Shown: positions 20,266-20,697 of the stretch, piece after piece
Position numbering within the stretch: the first letter of the stretch is position 1
How the letters are laid out: the number at the start of each line of letters is the position of its first letter
Assembly (NCBI GenBank): GCA_024196135.1
Contig: JAMQCK010000529.1
Location: 1-20,697 of the forward strand
Direction of reading: 5' to 3'
From: Pleurotus ostreatus/Saccharomyces cerevisiae fusant
Taxonomy: Eukaryota > Opisthokonta
DNA length: 20,697 bases
Position numbers and translations under genes: made by a program
The notes under the pieces: generated by a model
Databases searched by the model: none
Told to the model about the DNA's origin: nothing
The model's input: only the letters and a program-made list of their open reading frames with translations

Positions 20266-20697
20266 ATGGAGCTGCAGCGAAGCAGCACCATGCACGATGC
20301 CTCTCTTTCCAATATCCTCGCGCTGCTGGCAACTGGATCCAGTCTTGTCGACGACGCCTGCAAGCATTTGGTTGGCAACATCGAGAGCCTTGTGCAAGAC
20401 GCATCGGGCGACTCGCCTAGCAACTCCGCTGTCCTGCTGAACCGAGGCATCACCCTCTTGCGTCTGCATGCGTCAGAGGTCGTCGTCGCCGAGTTCGGCG
20501 AGATGTGCGTGAAAGGCCCTGTCCCCCAGCTACTAGACGTGCGTACTGTGATCCTCCTCCATCCGACGCACACAAGTGAGAACTCACGCACTCATCCCTC
20601 AGATCGTCACCTCAACTTTGACGCACGACACATTCCTCGCCGCTCTCTGCAAGGTTGCGAACTTGTGGCACGGGCTGCCCTCCACAGCCGCCGCGGA
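20266..20697 (+). CDS. Unrecognised protein, 5' part only
   Basis: Exon 1 (20266-20538) and exon 2 (20603 to the window edge) join in phase 0 across a 64-base GT-AG intron, giving at least 122 residues. The protein begins MELQRSSTMHDASLSNIL and is mostly predicted helix, with LLATGSSLVDDACKHLVGN and VLLNRGITLLRLHASEVVV. There is no signal peptide, transmembrane segment or known motif. An intron in the 5' untranslated leader (20153-20210) is likely, since the upstream frame has no ATG before a stop. The coding codon bias matches neighbouring genes. I do not recognise the family, and the rest lies outside the window. Confidence 0.6.
   Translation, partial: MELQRSSTMHDASLSNILALLATGSSLVDDACKHLVGNIESLVQDASGDSPSNSAVLLNRGITLLRLHASEVVVAEFGEMCVKGPVPQLLDVRTVILLHPTHTSENSRTHPSDRHLNFDARHIPRRSLQGCELVARAALHSRRG

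Overview
This window looks like nuclear DNA from a mushroom-forming basidiomycete (Agaricomycetes, polypore-like). Genes are broken by many short introns (about 43-90 bases, GTRNGY donors, CTNAY branch points). Codons are GC-rich at the third position. Several families seen here are typical of or expanded in this group: a NACHT/WD40-type protein, a DUF6698 protein, a 7-TM protein, an F-box protein and a four-CBS protein. Because of the introns, most genes had to be rebuilt by joining exons by eye. The joins keep frame, but no transcript evidence was available.

Layout, left to right. 1-690 (minus): the linker and first WD40 repeat of a NACHT/WD40-type STAND protein that runs off the left edge; no NACHT domain is visible upstream. 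About 1080-1640 (minus): a probable decayed cytochrome P450. 2411-4079 (plus): TATA box and an eight-exon DUF6698 gene with an Arg/Ser-rich N-terminus. 4575-4827: an unidentified coding-like exon. 5524-7677 (plus): a seven-exon seven-transmembrane protein with a long Ser/Pro-rich tail. 8213-11921 (plus): a five-exon F-box protein enlarged by low-complexity insertions. 12142-12376 (minus): a 63-residue predicted secreted peptide. 13102-14846 (minus): an eleven-exon protein with four CBS domains. 15195-16874 (minus): a secreted tannase/feruloyl esterase with all catalytic residues. About 17640-19560: an array of six diverged repeats in an alternating A-B-A-B-A-B order. 20266-20697 (plus): the start of an unrecognised gene that runs off the right edge.

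These genes do not form an obvious pathway or cluster. The esterase and the small peptide are predicted to be secreted. The 7-TM protein would sit in a membrane. The F-box, CBS, DUF6698 and STAND proteins are likely intracellular. The least explained parts are the higher-order repeat array with a recurrent hairpin, the RS-DUF6698 architecture, the expanded F-box protein and the small secreted peptide. I found no CRISPR array, rRNA, tRNA or intact transposon, and no clear evidence of a coherent new multi-gene system.
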